A stretch of 64,000 nucleotides of DNA from Stutzerimonas degradans (GTDB lineage Bacteria; Pseudomonadota; Gammaproteobacteria; Pseudomonadales; Pseudomonadaceae), in assembly GCF_024448505.1 (NCBI RefSeq), contig NZ_JAMOHV010000017.1:21615-85614 (forward strand), written 5' to 3'. Positions within the stretch are counted from its first letter, which is position 1. Each line of letters opens with the position of its first letter. This document shows, one piece after another, positions 1 through 17,595 of the stretch. The notes below the pieces were generated by a model. That model was not told where the DNA came from and did no database searches. It saw nothing but the letters and a program-made list of their open reading frames with translations. A program made the translations under genes and the position numbers.

Positions 1-2
1 TC

Positions 3-386
3 GGCGTACACCTGGCGCCGCGCGCCGATTCGCATGACATGGGCGACTCCAATCGCGCCGAAACCTTCGGCTACGTTGCCCGTGAACTGGGCAAGCGCGG
101 CGTCGCGTTCATCTGCACCCGCGAATACGCCGGCGAAGACAGCCTCGGCCCGCAGCTGAAGCAGATATTCGGTGGCGTGTACATCGCCAACGAGCGTTTC
201 ACCAGGGAACAGGGCAATGCCTGGCTGGCAGAAGGCAAGGCCGATGCGGTCGCCTTCGGCATTCCGTACATCGCCAATCCTGATCTGGTCGAGCGTCTGC
301 GCCAGGATGCACCGCTGAACGCACCCAAGCCCGAGCTGTTCTACGGCCAGGGTCCGGTCGGCTACACCGATTATCCGTCGCTCTAA
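3..386 (+). CDS. nemA: Old Yellow Enzyme family alkene reductase (NemA-like), 3' part only
   Basis: This is the C-terminal 127 residues of an FMN-dependent ene-reductase; the 5' end lies outside the window. Family members reduce activated C=C bonds (N-ethylmaleimide, enones) or nitro-esters with NAD(P)H. The frame is open from base 3. It shows the family's late barrel motifs: GVHLAPR, an FMN phosphate-binding segment around FGGVYIANERF, and the near-terminal AFGIPYIANPDLVERL followed by a GYTDYPSL tail. A rho-independent terminator follows the stop by about 15 bases. The gene converges on fghA. The family call is secure; the exact symbol (nemA, xenA or xenB type) is less so. Confidence 0.85.
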   Translation, partial: GVHLAPRADSHDMGDSNRAETFGYVARELGKRGVAFICTREYAGEDSLGPQLKQIFGGVYIANERFTREQGNAWLAEGKADAVAFGIPYIANPDLVERLRQDAPLNAPKPELFYGQGPVGYTDYPSL

Positions 387-399
387 GCTCCGGCGATGG

Positions 400-435
400 A
401 AAGGCCCGGCCGGAAACTCCGACCGGGCCTTTTTT
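400..435 (+). terminator. Intrinsic terminator of the nemA-like gene
   Basis: A GC-rich hairpin has arms AAGGCCCGG and CCGGGCCTT separated by a short partly paired loop, followed by a run of T. It lies directly after the stop of the plus-strand reductase gene. Confidence 0.85.
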
Positions 436-526
436 GTGCCCGTCTTCGGCGTTCATCCTTCCGGGCCGTCCTGAGTGTGTTCAACGCATCCCGGCGTAGC
501 ATGCGGAAGCTCGATTGAGCCGGCGC

Positions 527-556
527 GTGGATGAGGCTGCGCCGTCATCCACCCTA
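527..556. repeat. Palindromic repeat, copy 1, downstream of fghA
   Basis: Arms GTGGATGA and TCATCCAC are separated by 10 bases and followed by the flank CCCTACG. The minus-strand reading GTAGGGTGGATGACG resembles copy 2 at 1452-1487. The repeat overlaps the fghA stop codon. It looks like a short REP-type intergenic palindrome, but with two copies in view the family cannot be defined. Confidence 0.6.
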
Positions 557-1399
557 CGCGTTCAGCGCCTCGGCGTGATGGCGCAGATGGTCCTCGATGA
601 AGCTGGCGATGAAGTAGTAGCTGTGGTCATAACCCGGCTGGATGCGCAGCGTCAGCGGATGCCCGGCAGCCCTGGCGGCGGCATCGAGCGCCCGAGGCTT
701 CAACTGGCCATCCATGAAGTCGTCACGATCGCCCTGATCCACCAGAATCGGCAGCTTCTCACTCGCCTCGGCCAGCAGCGCACAGGCATCCCATTCCCGC
801 CAGCGTGAGCGATCCTCGCCCAGGTAACGACTAAACGCCTTCTCACCCCACGGACAGTCCAGCGGATTGCTGATCGGCGCGAACGCCGACAGCGACTGGT
901 AACGCCCCGGGTTCTTCAACGCGCAGATCAGCGCGCCGTGCCCGCCCATCGAGTGCCCGCTGATGCCTCGGCGATCGGAAACCGGGAAGTTCGCCTCGAC
1001 CAGCATCGGCAGCTCGTGCACCACATAGTCGTACATGCGGTAATGCTGCGCCCAGGGCTGCTCGGTCGCGTTGAGATAGAAGCCGGCGCCCAGGCCGAAA
1101 TCCCAGGCGCCGTCGGGGTCGTCCGGCACGTCCGCACCGCGCGGGCTGGTATCCGGCGCAACGATGATCAACCCAAGCTCGGCAGCCAGGCGCTGTGCAC
1201 CGGCCTTCTGCATGAAGTTTTCATCGGTGCAGGTCAGCCCCGACAACCAGTACAGCACAGGCAGCCGAGCACCCTGCTCGGCCTGCGGCGGCAGGTACAC
1301 GGCGAACACCATGTCGCAGTTCAGGCTGCTGGAACGATGACGGTAACGCTTGTTCCAGCCACCGAAACTCTTGTTGCTGGAAACGATTTCTAGAGTCAT
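554..1399 (-). CDS. fghA: S-formylglutathione hydrolase
   Basis: This cytoplasmic serine hydrolase cleaves S-formylglutathione to formate and glutathione, the last step of glutathione-dependent formaldehyde detoxification. The 281 residues match the family length. The nucleophile elbow GHSMGGHG puts the catalytic serine at about residue 150; the acid is near 224 (DQGDRDDF) and the histidine near 259 (PGYDHSYYF). I chose the ATG at 1399, which gives the canonical [14 protein letters not shown] start with GAGG eight bases upstream, over an in-frame ATG 45 bases earlier. It lies 91 bases after frmA, which makes its substrate; a palindromic repeat sits between them. Co-transcription with frmA is likely but not proven. 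Confidence 0.95.
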   Translation of the reverse strand: MTLEIVSSNKSFGGWNKRYRHRSSSLNCDMVFAVYLPPQAEQGARLPVLYWLSGLTCTDENFMQKAGAQRLAAELGLIIVAPDTSPRGADVPDDPDGAWDFGLGAGFYLNATEQPWAQHYRMYDYVVHELPMLVEANFPVSDRRGISGHSMGGHGALICALKNPGRYQSLSAFAPISNPLDCPWGEKAFSRYLGEDRSRWREWDACALLAEASEKLPILVDQGDRDDFMDGQLKPRALDAAARAAGHPLTLRIQPGYDHSYYFIASFIEDHLRHHAEALNA

Positions 1400-1451
1400 G
1401 GACGTGCCTCGCGCAGGGTGAAAAAACCGCAAGGTGTTTTCCACCGATCAA

Positions 1452-1487
1452 GGTGGATAAGCCGTGCGGCGGCGTTATCCACCCTAC
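1452..1487. repeat. Palindromic repeat, copy 2, between frmA and fghA
   Basis: Arms GGTGGATAA and TTATCCACC flank a GC-rich 14-base loop and are followed by CCTAC. It has the same orientation and layout as the copy at 527-556. It ends a few bases before the frmA stop codon, inside the frmA-fghA intergenic region, so it could act as an mRNA-stabilising or attenuating hairpin. Confidence 0.6.
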
Positions 1488-1490
1488 GGG

Positions 1491-2740
<1,250 letters not shown>

Positions 2741-3640
2741 ATGAGTCGCTGGGAAGGCCTGGACGAATTCGTCGCCGTAGCCGAATGCGGCAGCTTCATG
2801 CGTGCCGCCGAGCATCTGCGCGTCTCGTCTTCGCATGTCAGCCGGCAGGTCGCCCGCCTGGAGGAGCGACTGCAGGCACGCCTGCTCTACCGCACCACGC
2901 GGCGGGTGTCGCTGACCGAGGCGGGCCACACCTTCTTCGCGCGCTGCCAGCGGCTGATCGAGGAGCGCGACGAGGCCTTCCTGGCGATCAGCGACCTGCA
3001 CGCCGCGCCCACCGGGCTGCTGCGCATGACCGCGGCAGTGGCCTACGGCGAGCGCTTCATCGTGCCGCTGGTCAACGAATTCATGGCGCAGCACCCGCAA
3101 CTGCGTGTCGAGATCGAGCTGTCCAACCGCACGCTGGATCTGGTGCAGGAAGGTTATGACCTGGCGATCCGCCTGGGCCGTCTCGGCGAGTCGCGGCTGG
3201 TCGCCACCCGCATCGCGCCGCGCGCGATGTATCTGTGCGCGGCGCCATCCTACCTGGAGCGCTACGGGCGACCGCACACGCTGTCGGAACTGGGCCGACA
3301 CAACTGCCTGATCGGCACCGGCGACACCTGGACCTTCCAGATCGACGGCCGCGAACAGCACTTCAAACCGAGCGGCAACTGGCGCTGCAACAGCGGCCAG
3401 GCCGTGCTGGACGCTGCGCTGCGCGGCTTCGGCCTCTGCCAACTGCCCGACTACTACGTGCAGGAACCGCTGCGCCACGGTGAGTTGGTTTCGCTGCTGG
3501 AGGCCAATCAGCCGCCGGACACCGCCGTGTGGGCCGTCTACCCGCAACGGCGTTATCCGCTACCGAAGGTGCGTTTGCTCATCGAGGCGCTGAAGACCGG
3601 CCTAGCACAGCGCCCCGAATATGCCGGAACACCGCTCTAG
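2741..3640 (+). CDS. LysR-type transcriptional regulator, likely regulator of frmA-fghA
   Basis: The 299-residue protein has the normal LysR layout: a winged helix-turn-helix at about residues 5-62 (FVAVAECGSFMRAAEHLRVS, then QVARLEERL and LLYRTTRRVSLTEAG), then a periplasmic-binding-protein-like effector domain from about 90 to the end. AGAGAG precedes the ATG. It diverges from frmA, the classic arrangement for a regulator and its target. From memory, the equivalent P. aeruginosa gene has been described as a formaldehyde-response regulator (gfnR); I infer the same role here from position. The effector is unknown. Confidence 0.85.
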   Translation: MSRWEGLDEFVAVAECGSFMRAAEHLRVSSSHVSRQVARLEERLQARLLYRTTRRVSLTEAGHTFFARCQRLIEERDEAFLAISDLHAAPTGLLRMTAAVAYGERFIVPLVNEFMAQHPQLRVEIELSNRTLDLVQEGYDLAIRLGRLGESRLVATRIAPRAMYLCAAPSYLERYGRPHTLSELGRHNCLIGTGDTWTFQIDGREQHFKPSGNWRCNSGQAVLDAALRGFGLCQLPDYYVQEPLRHGELVSLLEANQPPDTAVWAVYPQRRYPLPKVRLLIEALKTGLAQRPEYAGTPL

Positions 3641-3778
3641 AACGCGTACTCAATGATCGCCTCAGACGGGCTGACGAGCTGGACGCCTGGGCACGGAGGT
3701 TGAAGTCGTCATCGTGCCGTCGACCACCAGCGATGCGGCGGCGCGCTATCGCTATCCAGCGGTAGCGGGCAGAGAGGT
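3641..3778. other. Intergenic region between convergent LysR gene and ispD
   Basis: This 138-base gap contains a weak dyad (CGCTA and TAGCG arms near 3750-3773) but no clear intrinsic terminator. Short open frames here have no ribosome-binding site and no recognisable product. Confidence 0.4.
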
Positions 3779-4498
3779 CTAGCGGTTGTCAGGCGTTTTG
3801 GCCTGCCAGCGCTGCTGCAGCCAGAGCAGGTCCTCCGGCCTGGTGACTTTCAGGTTATCCGCTCGCCCTTCCACCATGCGCGGCGCAAGGCCCGCCCACT
3901 CCAGCGCCGAGGCCTCGTCGGTGACGTTGACACCGCTGTGCAGCGCCCTCTCCAGCGCGTCGCGCAGCAGGCCAAGACGGAACATCTGCGGCGTGTATGC
4001 CTGCCAGATCACACTGCGATCCACCGTTTCCAGCACGCGCCCATCGGGGCCGACACGCTTAAGCGTATCGCGCGCCGGGACACCCAGAAGTCCACCGACG
4101 GCATCGTCGCCAAGCTCGGCCAACAGCGTGTTCAGGTCTTCGCGCGTCAGGTTGGGGCGCGCCGCATCGTGCACCAGCACCCAGTCCTGGTCCTGCGCAC
4201 CCAGCTCGCCAAGTCGCCGCAGACCATTGAGCACCGAGTCACAGCGCTCGCGCCCGCCGGCGGCGCGCTGCACGCGTTCATCGCGGGCACAGGCGAGGTC
4301 CGGCCAGTACGGATCGGCGTCGGCCAGGCTCACCACCAGTCCGCGCAATCCTGGATGATCGAGAAAGCAGTCGAGGGTGTGTTCGATAATGCAGCGCCCA
4401 CCGAGCGGCAGGTACTGCTTGGGGCGATCGGCCCGCATGCGGCTGCCCACGCCAGCGGCCGGTATCACCACCCAGAAGTCGGGCAATGCGCAGCTCAT
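3779..4498 (-). CDS. ispD: 2-C-methyl-D-erythritol 4-phosphate cytidylyltransferase
   Basis: IspD transfers CMP from CTP to MEP, the third step of the non-mevalonate isoprenoid pathway. The 239 residues fit the family. The N-terminal nucleotide-binding loop VIPAAGVGSRM is at 11-21, followed by DRPKQYL with its conserved lysine. The VHDAARPN motif lies in mid-protein. The ATG overlaps the TGA of ftsB (ATGA), so the two are probably translationally coupled. In many gammaproteobacteria ispF follows ispD; here it does not, and the neighbour on that side is the convergent LysR gene. Confidence 0.95.
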   Translation of the reverse strand: MSCALPDFWVVIPAAGVGSRMRADRPKQYLPLGGRCIIEHTLDCFLDHPGLRGLVVSLADADPYWPDLACARDERVQRAAGGRERCDSVLNGLRRLGELGAQDQDWVLVHDAARPNLTREDLNTLLAELGDDAVGGLLGVPARDTLKRVGPDGRVLETVDRSVIWQAYTPQMFRLGLLRDALERALHSGVNVTDEASALEWAGLAPRMVEGRADNLKVTRPEDLLWLQQRWQAKTPDNR

Positions 4499-4782
4499 TC
4501 GGTCAACTGATAGAGGGTCTCGCCCTCTTTGACCATGCCCAGTTCCTGGCGCGCTCGCTCCTCGACCGTCTCCATGCCGGCTTTCAGCTCCAGCACTTCC
4601 GCCTCGAGGATACGGTTACGTTCAAGAAGGCGCTCGTTCTCGCCCTTCTGCTCGGCGATCTGTTTGTTCAGGCTGCTGATCTGCGCAAGGCTGCCCTCGC
4701 CTACCCACAGACGATATTGCAAACCGCCCAGCAATAGGATCAGCACGACGAACAACCAGTAGGGACGGCGCATAGCAGGCAT
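4495..4782 (-). CDS. ftsB: Cell division protein FtsB
   Basis: FtsB is a small bitopic inner-membrane protein that forms the FtsQBL subcomplex and helps activate septal peptidoglycan synthesis. The 95 residues show one N-terminal membrane segment (about 7-25, YWLFVVLILLLGGLQ) and a heptad-rich periplasmic coiled coil (about 30-72, ISSLNKQIAEQKGENERLL). An ATG three codons downstream (MRRPYWLF) is an equally plausible start; neither has a strong Shine-Dalgarno. It lies after eno, separated by an intrinsic terminator, and overlaps ispD by four bases. Confidence 0.92.
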   Translation of the reverse strand: MPAMRRPYWLFVVLILLLGGLQYRLWVGEGSLAQISSLNKQIAEQKGENERLLERNRILEAEVLELKAGMETVEERARQELGMVKEGETLYQLTE

Positions 4783-4880
4783 GAAACGAACTTCGGCGGT
4801 TTTCAGTAGGGAAAGATGGCGAGCGCACCGCTGGCGGCCCGAGTGACTTCCGCAGCGTTAAGCATCGAGCCGATTGAAAC

Positions 4881-4910
4881 AAAAAAGGGCGACTTGCGCC
4901 GCCCTTTTTT
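4881..4910 (-). terminator. Intrinsic terminator after eno (symmetrical)
   Basis: Arms AAAAAAGGGCG and CGCCCTTTTTT enclose an 8-base loop, so the structure has a T-run on either strand. It lies 12 bases beyond the eno stop and separates eno from ftsB. Confidence 0.85.
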
Positions 4911-4922
4911 AAATGCCGCAAC

Positions 4923-8742
<3,820 letters not shown>

Positions 8743-8876
8743 TTAAGCGGCCAGCGCCGCCGGGGGAAAGCGAAGATGCCATTGCGCACCAGGCGGCAAT
8801 AGCGCAACTGCCACGGATTCGAAGAAACCGCAGAAGCTGTATTGAGACGGGAGCGTAGTCTACTGGAAAGCACCTA

Positions 8877-10181
8877 CTAGCTCAAACCTGCGTCGGCCGG
8901 CGGCGGCTGCCAGTCGATCGTCAGCGGCAGCGCGCACAGGCCGGGCAGATTGGCCACACCGACCAGCTGGCCATCGGCGTAGAGCAATGGCAGGCGCGCT
9001 CTGGCGAACCGCGGCACCCCCGCCTCGTTGAGCAAACGCTTGAGATCGCGGCTACCCCGCCCCGGCACCTGCAGCACTTCACCACCCTGCCGGTAGCGCA
9101 CCTCGTAACGCGCCGGCGCGGCGGCGCCGGCAATCTGCACCGAACCGTTGTCAGGCAACTGCAGCGCCTGATTAGGATCATTCCAGGCAACCGGACCGAC
9201 CACCGGGCGCAACCAGCGCCCCGACAGCCACCACAGGCGATCGCCACAGCGGTGCAGTTCGCCCGCGGCCAACCGCCACACGGGCGTCGAATCGGCGGCA
9301 GCGGCGCACAGCGACTCCCAACCTTTCCAATGCTCGCTGTCAGGCAATGCGGTAAACGGTGCCAGCCAGTGGCGCAATGCATTGCGCTGCCGGGCGGGAC
9401 TGAGCGACAGCATGGGCGCGAGCGCCAGGCTCGGCACCGGCAGCCAGGCGTAAGCGCCGGGTGACGCCATCATCGCAACATCCATCTCCGCCAGCTCGTC
9501 CAGCAACGCCTGCGCTTCTGCCATGTGCGCCGCTGTGCGCGCCAGTGTCGTTGCCGTCTGCGGCCAACGTTGCGCAAGCACCGGCATCACCTGATGACGG
9601 AGATAGTTACGTGAGAACTCGAGGCTGTCATTGCTGGGATCCTCGACCCAGGTCAGCCCCAGGCGTCGCGCATGAGCCTCCAGCTCGCCCCTGCTGACAT
9701 CAAGCAGCGGCCGCACCAGCCAACCGCGACCGAGCCTGCGCCTGGCAGGCATGGCAGCCAGCCCGCGCACACCGGCACCACGCAACAGGCGGAACAACAG
9801 CGTTTCGGCCTGATCGTCGCGGTGCTGCGCGGTCAGCAGCACTTCGCCGTCCTCGAGGCGCAGTTCAATGGCGGCGTAGCGTGCTTGCCGCGCCGCCTGC
9901 TCCAGGCTGCTCCCCGCCTCGACCTGCACGCGCACCACCTCAAGCGGAACCCCAAGCGCCGTGCAGACGCGCCGACAGTGCTCGGGCCATGCATCGGCCG
10001 CAGACTGCAAGCCATGATGAACATGGATCGCCCGCAACGGGGGGAGCGCTTCGCGCCGGGCAAGATCGACCAAGAGCTGCAGCAGCACCGTGGAGTCGAG
10101 CCCACCGGAGAACGCCACGCACCAACGCGGCGCATGACGGACGCAACTCAACGCAGACGACAAACGGGCTTCAAGAGACAT
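8877..10181 (-). CDS. tilS: tRNA(Ile)-lysidine synthase
   Basis: TilS converts C34 of the CAU-anticodon tRNA-Ile to lysidine, so that it reads AUA and is charged with isoleucine. The 434-residue protein has the PP-loop AFSGGLDSTVLL at about 23-34 in an N-type ATP pyrophosphatase domain, then linker and C-terminal tRNA-binding domains, the last ending in RYRQGGEVLQVPGRG and a two-strand tail. I chose the ATG at 10181 (MSLEARLSSAL) over an upstream GTG at 10190; neither has a convincing ribosome-binding site. A terminator-like hairpin separates it from accA. Confidence 0.93.
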   Translation of the reverse strand: MSLEARLSSALSCVRHAPRWCVAFSGGLDSTVLLQLLVDLARREALPPLRAIHVHHGLQSAADAWPEHCRRVCTALGVPLEVVRVQVEAGSSLEQAARQARYAAIELRLEDGEVLLTAQHRDDQAETLLFRLLRGAGVRGLAAMPARRRLGRGWLVRPLLDVSRGELEAHARRLGLTWVEDPSNDSLEFSRNYLRHQVMPVLAQRWPQTATTLARTAAHMAEAQALLDELAEMDVAMMASPGAYAWLPVPSLALAPMLSLSPARQRNALRHWLAPFTALPDSEHWKGWESLCAAAADSTPVWRLAAGELHRCGDRLWWLSGRWLRPVVGPVAWNDPNQALQLPDNGSVQIAGAAAPARYEVRYRQGGEVLQVPGRGSRDLKRLLNEAGVPRFARARLPLLYADGQLVGVANLPGLCALPLTIDWQPPPADAGLS

Positions 10182-10223
10182 ATCGATCACGGCGCAACAT
10201 CAGAGAGCGCAATGCCCCAAATG

Positions 10224-10260
10224 AAAACGGACAGGGCACATTAGTGCACCTGTCCGTTCG
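10224..10260 (-). terminator. Intrinsic terminator after accA
   Basis: On the minus strand, arms AACGGACAGG and CCTGTCCGTT are extended by GCAC/GTGC with a one-base bulge and a TAAT loop, then TTTTCATTT. It sits 23 bases beyond the accA stop and before the tilS start. Confidence 0.75.
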
Positions 10261-10282
10261 TGTCGCATGGATGGCAGCGCGA

Positions 10283-11233
10283 TCAGGCGATGCCGTAGCT
10301 CATCAGACGCTCGTAACGACGCACCAGCAGCTTGTCGGTGTCCAGCGACTTGAGCATATCGAGCTGCTTGATCAGCTCCTGGCTCATCGAAGCCGCCATC
10401 GCCGCCGGATTGCGATGCGCGCCGCCGAGCGGCTCAGGAATCACCTTGTCGACGATACCGAGATCCTTCAGACGCTCGGCAGTCACACCCATCGCCTCAG
10501 CCGCCTCCGGCGCTTTCTCGGCGGTGCGCCAGAGAATCGAGGCGCAGCCTTCCGGCGAGATCACCGCGTAGGTGGAATATTGCAACATGTTCAGCTGGTC
10601 GCAGACGCCGATGGCCAGCGCACCGCCGGAACCGCCCTCGCCAATGACTGTCGCGATGATCGGCGTCTTCAGGCGCGCCATCACACGCAGGTTCCAGGCA
10701 ATGGCCTCGCTCTGGTTGCGCTCCTCGGCATCGATGCCCGGATAGGCGCCGGGAGTGTCGATGAAGGTCAGAATCGGCAACTTGAAGCGCTCGGCCATTT
10801 CCATCAGGCGGCAAGCCTTGCGATAGCCCTCCGGACGCGGCATGCCGAAGTTGCGGCGCACCTTCTCGCGGACTTCACGACCCTTCTGGTGACCGATCAC
10901 CATGACCGGCTGGCCGTTCAGGCGGGCCGTGCCACCGACGATGGCAGCGTCATCGGAGAAATGGCGATCTCCGTGCAGCTCTTCGAACTCGGTGAACAGA
11001 TGATTGATGTAATCCAGCGTGTAGGGACGCTGCGGGTGGCGGGCCAGGCGGGCGATCTGCCAGCTGGTCAGATTGCCGAAAATGCTTTCGGTGAGCGATT
11101 CGCTCTTGTCCTGCAGGCGGGCAATCTCGTCGCCGATGTTCAGCGAGTTATCGTTGCCGACCAGGCGCAACTCTTCGATCTTGGCTTGCAGGTCGGCAAT
11201 CGGCTGTTCGAAATCGAGAAAATTCGGGTTCAT
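10283..11233 (-). CDS. accA: Acetyl-CoA carboxylase carboxyltransferase subunit alpha
   Basis: AccA pairs with AccD in the carboxyltransferase half of acetyl-CoA carboxylase, transferring CO2 from biotin-BCCP to acetyl-CoA in the committed step of fatty acid synthesis. The 316 residues show the crotonase-like core: [54 protein letters not shown] and [13 protein letters not shown] preferred the second of two near ATGs ([18 protein letters not shown]), which matches known orthologues; the other is six bases upstream. It follows dnaE after a 187-base gap that contains palindromes. Confidence 0.96.
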   Translation of the reverse strand: MNPNFLDFEQPIADLQAKIEELRLVGNDNSLNIGDEIARLQDKSESLTESIFGNLTSWQIARLARHPQRPYTLDYINHLFTEFEELHGDRHFSDDAAIVGGTARLNGQPVMVIGHQKGREVREKVRRNFGMPRPEGYRKACRLMEMAERFKLPILTFIDTPGAYPGIDAEERNQSEAIAWNLRVMARLKTPIIATVIGEGGSGGALAIGVCDQLNMLQYSTYAVISPEGCASILWRTAEKAPEAAEAMGVTAERLKDLGIVDKVIPEPLGGAHRNPAAMAASMSQELIKQLDMLKSLDTDKLLVRRYERLMSYGIA

Positions 11234-11420
11234 AGGCATCCGTCATGCGTCGACGGCCAGGCGGCCGGGAGGCTGTTCCGTTTTTTGCGCCATACCTTAC
11301 GGGAGCGGCGCTTCGAGGTCGAACAAAAATTGTTCGGAACCATGACCCGATCGAGACCGGGCCGTTCTGGCACTACGCGGGCAGTGCCAAGGGATCAGGG
11401 TGCTCGGTAGCGACCACCCG
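11234..11420 (-). promoter_or_regulatory. dnaE-accA intergenic region with hairpins; possible accA promoter or operator
   Basis: This is the longest gap in the rseP-to-accA run. It contains a 7-base perfect inverted repeat, CGAACAA / TTGTTCG with a 3-base loop, at 11320-11336, and a hairpin with TGGCACT / AGTGCCA arms at about 11370-11391. The first may be an operator or part of an accA promoter; the second lacks a U-tract. No known motif is assigned. Confidence 0.4.
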
Positions 11421-14942
<3,522 letters not shown>

Positions 14943-15042
14943 GAACGAATCCCGGTAGCGGCGGTGACAAGCCGGCGATTGTAACGGAAAGCCGGTCAAC
15001 GGACCGCGGAATGGCACCAGAAGGCGCTGTGACAGTCGGCGA

Positions 15043-15684
15043 TCAGCTGACCAGTTCGCCAACCGCCCCGGCGGTGCATGTGAGTGCGGCTCGCTCAAGG
15101 AGCACGCGCACTGGCGCGAAGGAGCGCCGATGGATGGGCGTCGGCCCGAGGCTTTCCAACGCCTGGAGGTGCGCCGGAGTCGGGTACCCCTTGTGGCCGG
15201 CCAGTCCGTAGCCTGGGTAAACCAGATCCAGCGCCTGCATTTCCCGGTCGCGGCTGACCTTCGCAAGAATCGAGGCAGCAGCGATCGCCGGCACGCTGGC
15301 ATCGCCCTGCACCACCGCCGCGCTGGGCACCGACAGAACCGGACAGCGGTTGCCATCGATCAGCGCCAGTCGCGGCAACACACTGAGCCCTTCTACCGCT
15401 CGCTGCATGGCCAGCATGGTGGCGTGCAGAATGTTCAGTCGATCGATCTCTTCCACCTCGGCGCGAGCGATGCACCATGCCAGCGCCTTTTCCTGAATCT
15501 CGTCGAACAGCACCTCACGCCGGGCTTCGCTGAGTTTCTTCGAATCATTGAGCCCCTGAATCGGTCGCAACGGATCGAGAATCACCGCCGCCGTGACCAC
15601 CGGACCGCACAGTGGACCACGGCCGACTTCGTCCACGCCAGCGACCAGCTCCTGCACCAGATCGAAATCGAGCCCTAACTGCAT
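15043..15684 (-). CDS. rnhB: Ribonuclease HII
   Basis: RNase HII cuts RNA in RNA/DNA hybrids and starts removal of single misincorporated ribonucleotides. The 213 residues carry the acidic pair Asp18-Glu19 in [15 protein letters not shown], the [13 protein letters not shown] motif and the third acidic motif in [10 protein letters not shown]. The C-terminal [17 protein letters not shown] is typical. Its ATG touches the last base of the lpxB stop. It sits between lpxB and dnaE in a conserved gene order. Confidence 0.96.
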   Translation of the reverse strand: MQLGLDFDLVQELVAGVDEVGRGPLCGPVVTAAVILDPLRPIQGLNDSKKLSEARREVLFDEIQEKALAWCIARAEVEEIDRLNILHATMLAMQRAVEGLSVLPRLALIDGNRCPVLSVPSAAVVQGDASVPAIAAASILAKVSRDREMQALDLVYPGYGLAGHKGYPTPAHLQALESLGPTPIHRRSFAPVRVLLERAALTCTAGAVGELVS

Positions 15685-16817
15685 CAGCCTTGCCCGATCA
15701 GGCCAAGCACCGCGTCCGCCGCCTGGCTGGAGGCCTCGCAGCGCAGGGTGCGGTGGATTCGGTCAAAGTCCTCGGTCTGCACATCACCGTTGTCGAGCAG
15801 CGGCGACAGCGCCTGGGCCAGCGCCTCGGGGGTCGCTGCCTCCTGCAGTAGCTCAGGTACCAACAGGCGCTGCGCCAGCAGATTAGGCAAGGCCACGTAC
15901 GGGCTTCTCACCAAGCGTTTGAGAATGCGGAAAGTCAACGGTGCAACACTGTAGGCGACGACCATTGGCCGTTTGAACAGCAAGGCCTCCAGCGTTGCCG
16001 TACCCGAAGCGATCAGCACAGCATCGCACGCTGCCAGCGCTTCGTGAGAGCGCCCATCCACCAGGGTCAGCGGCAGGTCGCGCCCGGCCAACATGGCCTC
16101 CAGTTGCGTACGACGCTCAGGGCTGGCGCATGGCAGCACAAAATGCACGCCTGGCCGCATCGCACGCAGGCGCTCGGCCGCAGCCAGGAACAACTCGCCG
16201 AGACGCGCCACTTCGCCGCCCCGGCTTCCCGGCAGCAAGGCAACAACCATTCCCTGCGCGGGCAGACCGAGGGCCTGGCGCGCTGGTTCACGCTCGGTTT
16301 GCAGCGGAATCGTGTCGGCCAGCGGATGCCCGACGAAGCGCACCGGAACCCGGTGTTCCTCATAAAACTTCGCTTCGAATGGAAACAACGTCAGCATGAG
16401 GTCGCAGGCATCGCGAATCTTGAAGACCCGCTTCTGCCGCCAGGCCCACACCGAGGGGCTAACGTAGTGAACGGTGCGGATACCCGCACGGCGCAGCCTG
16501 AGTTCGAGATCCAGATTGAAGTCCGGCGCATCGATACCGATGAACACATCCGGCCGCGCCTCGAGCAGATCGCGCAACAGCTGCCGGCGTCGCGCCAGCA
16601 ACTCGGGAAGCCGCCCCAGCACCTCAACGAGTCCCATTACCGCCAGACGCTCAAGCGGGAAGTACGACCTCAGGCCTTCGGCTTCCATCCGCGCGCCACC
16701 GACACCGATGAACTGCACATCGGGATGGCGCGCCTTGAGCGCCTGCATCAATCCGGCGCCGAGAATGTCGCCGGACGATTCACCGGCTACCAGCGCAACC
16801 TTCAGCGGCGCGCGCAT
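15684..16817 (-). CDS. lpxB: Lipid-A-disaccharide synthase
   Basis: LpxB is a peripheral inner-membrane GT-B-type (family 19) glycosyltransferase that joins UDP-2,3-diacylglucosamine to lipid X, giving the beta-1,6 disaccharide of lipid A. I chose the ATG at 16817 ([17 protein letters not shown], 377 residues), one base after the lpxA stop, over an in-frame ATG 42 bases upstream inside lpxA. Motifs include the N-terminal [32 protein letters not shown] and LPGSRGGEV. It is tightly coupled to lpxA. Confidence 0.95.
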   Translation of the reverse strand: MRAPLKVALVAGESSGDILGAGLMQALKARHPDVQFIGVGGARMEAEGLRSYFPLERLAVMGLVEVLGRLPELLARRRQLLRDLLEARPDVFIGIDAPDFNLDLELRLRRAGIRTVHYVSPSVWAWRQKRVFKIRDACDLMLTLFPFEAKFYEEHRVPVRFVGHPLADTIPLQTEREPARQALGLPAQGMVVALLPGSRGGEVARLGELFLAAAERLRAMRPGVHFVLPCASPERRTQLEAMLAGRDLPLTLVDGRSHEALAACDAVLIASGTATLEALLFKRPMVVAYSVAPLTFRILKRLVRSPYVALPNLLAQRLLVPELLQEAATPEALAQALSPLLDNGDVQTEDFDRIHRTLRCEASSQAADAVLGLIGQG

Positions 16818-16818
16818 A

Positions 16819-17595
16819 TCAGCGGGTAATACCGCGGGTCGAGGCCTGGATGGAGTCACGGAACATCGCCACCTCCGCGAATGTCTGGGCGTCCTCCGCC
16901 AGCTCCGCCAGCGCCGCCTCGACAGTCAGTCCCTTGCGGTAAACAACCTTGTAAGCACAGCGCAGCGCATGAATGGCTTCATCGCTGAAGCCACGCCGGC
17001 GCATGCCCTCGAAATTCATGCTGCGTGCCTCGGCGGGGTTGCCGAACACGGTGACGAACGCCGGCACGTCCTTACCAATGGCGGTTCCCATGCCGGAAAA
17101 GCTGTGCGCGCCGATATGGCAGAACTGATGCACCAAGGTGTAGCCAGAGAGGATGGCCCAGTCACCAACGTGAACGTGGCCCGCCAGGGCCGTGTTGTTG
17201 ACCAGGATGCAGTGATTGCCGATCACGCTGTCGTGGCCGATGTGCGCGTAGGCCATGATCAGGTTGTGATCACCGAGCGTGGTCTCGGAACGATCCTGTA
17301 CGGTGCCACGATGGATCGTCACGCCTTCGCGGATCACGTTGTGATCGCCGATCACCAGCCGAGTCGGCTCACCCTTGTACTTGAGATCCGGCGTGTCCTC
17401 GCCGACCGAGGAAAACTGGAAGATCCGGTTGTGCCGGCCGATCACGGTCGGCCCCTTGATGACCACGTGCGACGCGATCACCGTTCCCTCACCAATTTCG
17501 ACATTCGGCCCGATGATCGACCACGGTCCGACCTGGACGTCATCCGCCAGTCTGGCCGTGGGATCGACGATGGCGCGAGGGTCGATCAAAGTCAT
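16819..17595 (-). CDS. lpxA: UDP-N-acetylglucosamine acyltransferase
   Basis: LpxA adds a 3-hydroxyacyl chain from ACP to UDP-GlcNAc, the first step of lipid A synthesis. The 258-residue protein (start [12 protein letters not shown]) is a left-handed beta helix built of hexapeptide repeats, with the catalytic histidine at about 121 ([10 protein letters not shown]). Position 169 is methionine (SFSGMG), where the E. coli enzyme has glycine. In P. aeruginosa this methionine is the hydrocarbon ruler selecting 10-carbon chains, so 3-hydroxydecanoate is predicted here. The ATG overlaps the fabZ TGA (ATGA). Confidence 0.97.
   Translation of the reverse strand: MTLIDPRAIVDPTARLADDVQVGPWSIIGPNVEIGEGTVIASHVVIKGPTVIGRHNRIFQFSSVGEDTPDLKYKGEPTRLVIGDHNVIREGVTIHRGTVQDRSETTLGDHNLIMAYAHIGHDSVIGNHCILVNNTALAGHVHVGDWAILSGYTLVHQFCHIGAHSFSGMGTAIGKDVPAFVTVFGNPAEARSMNFEGMRRRGFSDEAIHALRCAYKVVYRKGLTVEAALAELAEDAQTFAEVAMFRDSIQASTRGITR

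Noticed and set aside
3529..3765. Small open frame in the LysR-ispD gap
   Set aside because: It starts inside the LysR gene, has no ribosome-binding site and ends in low-complexity arginine-rich sequence.
14943..15356. N-terminal extension of the dnaE frame to 1311 codons
   Set aside because: The extension runs antisense-frame through rnhB and has no DnaE-like sequence; the canonical MSVSFVHLRLHTEFS start at 14942 gives the normal 1173 residues.
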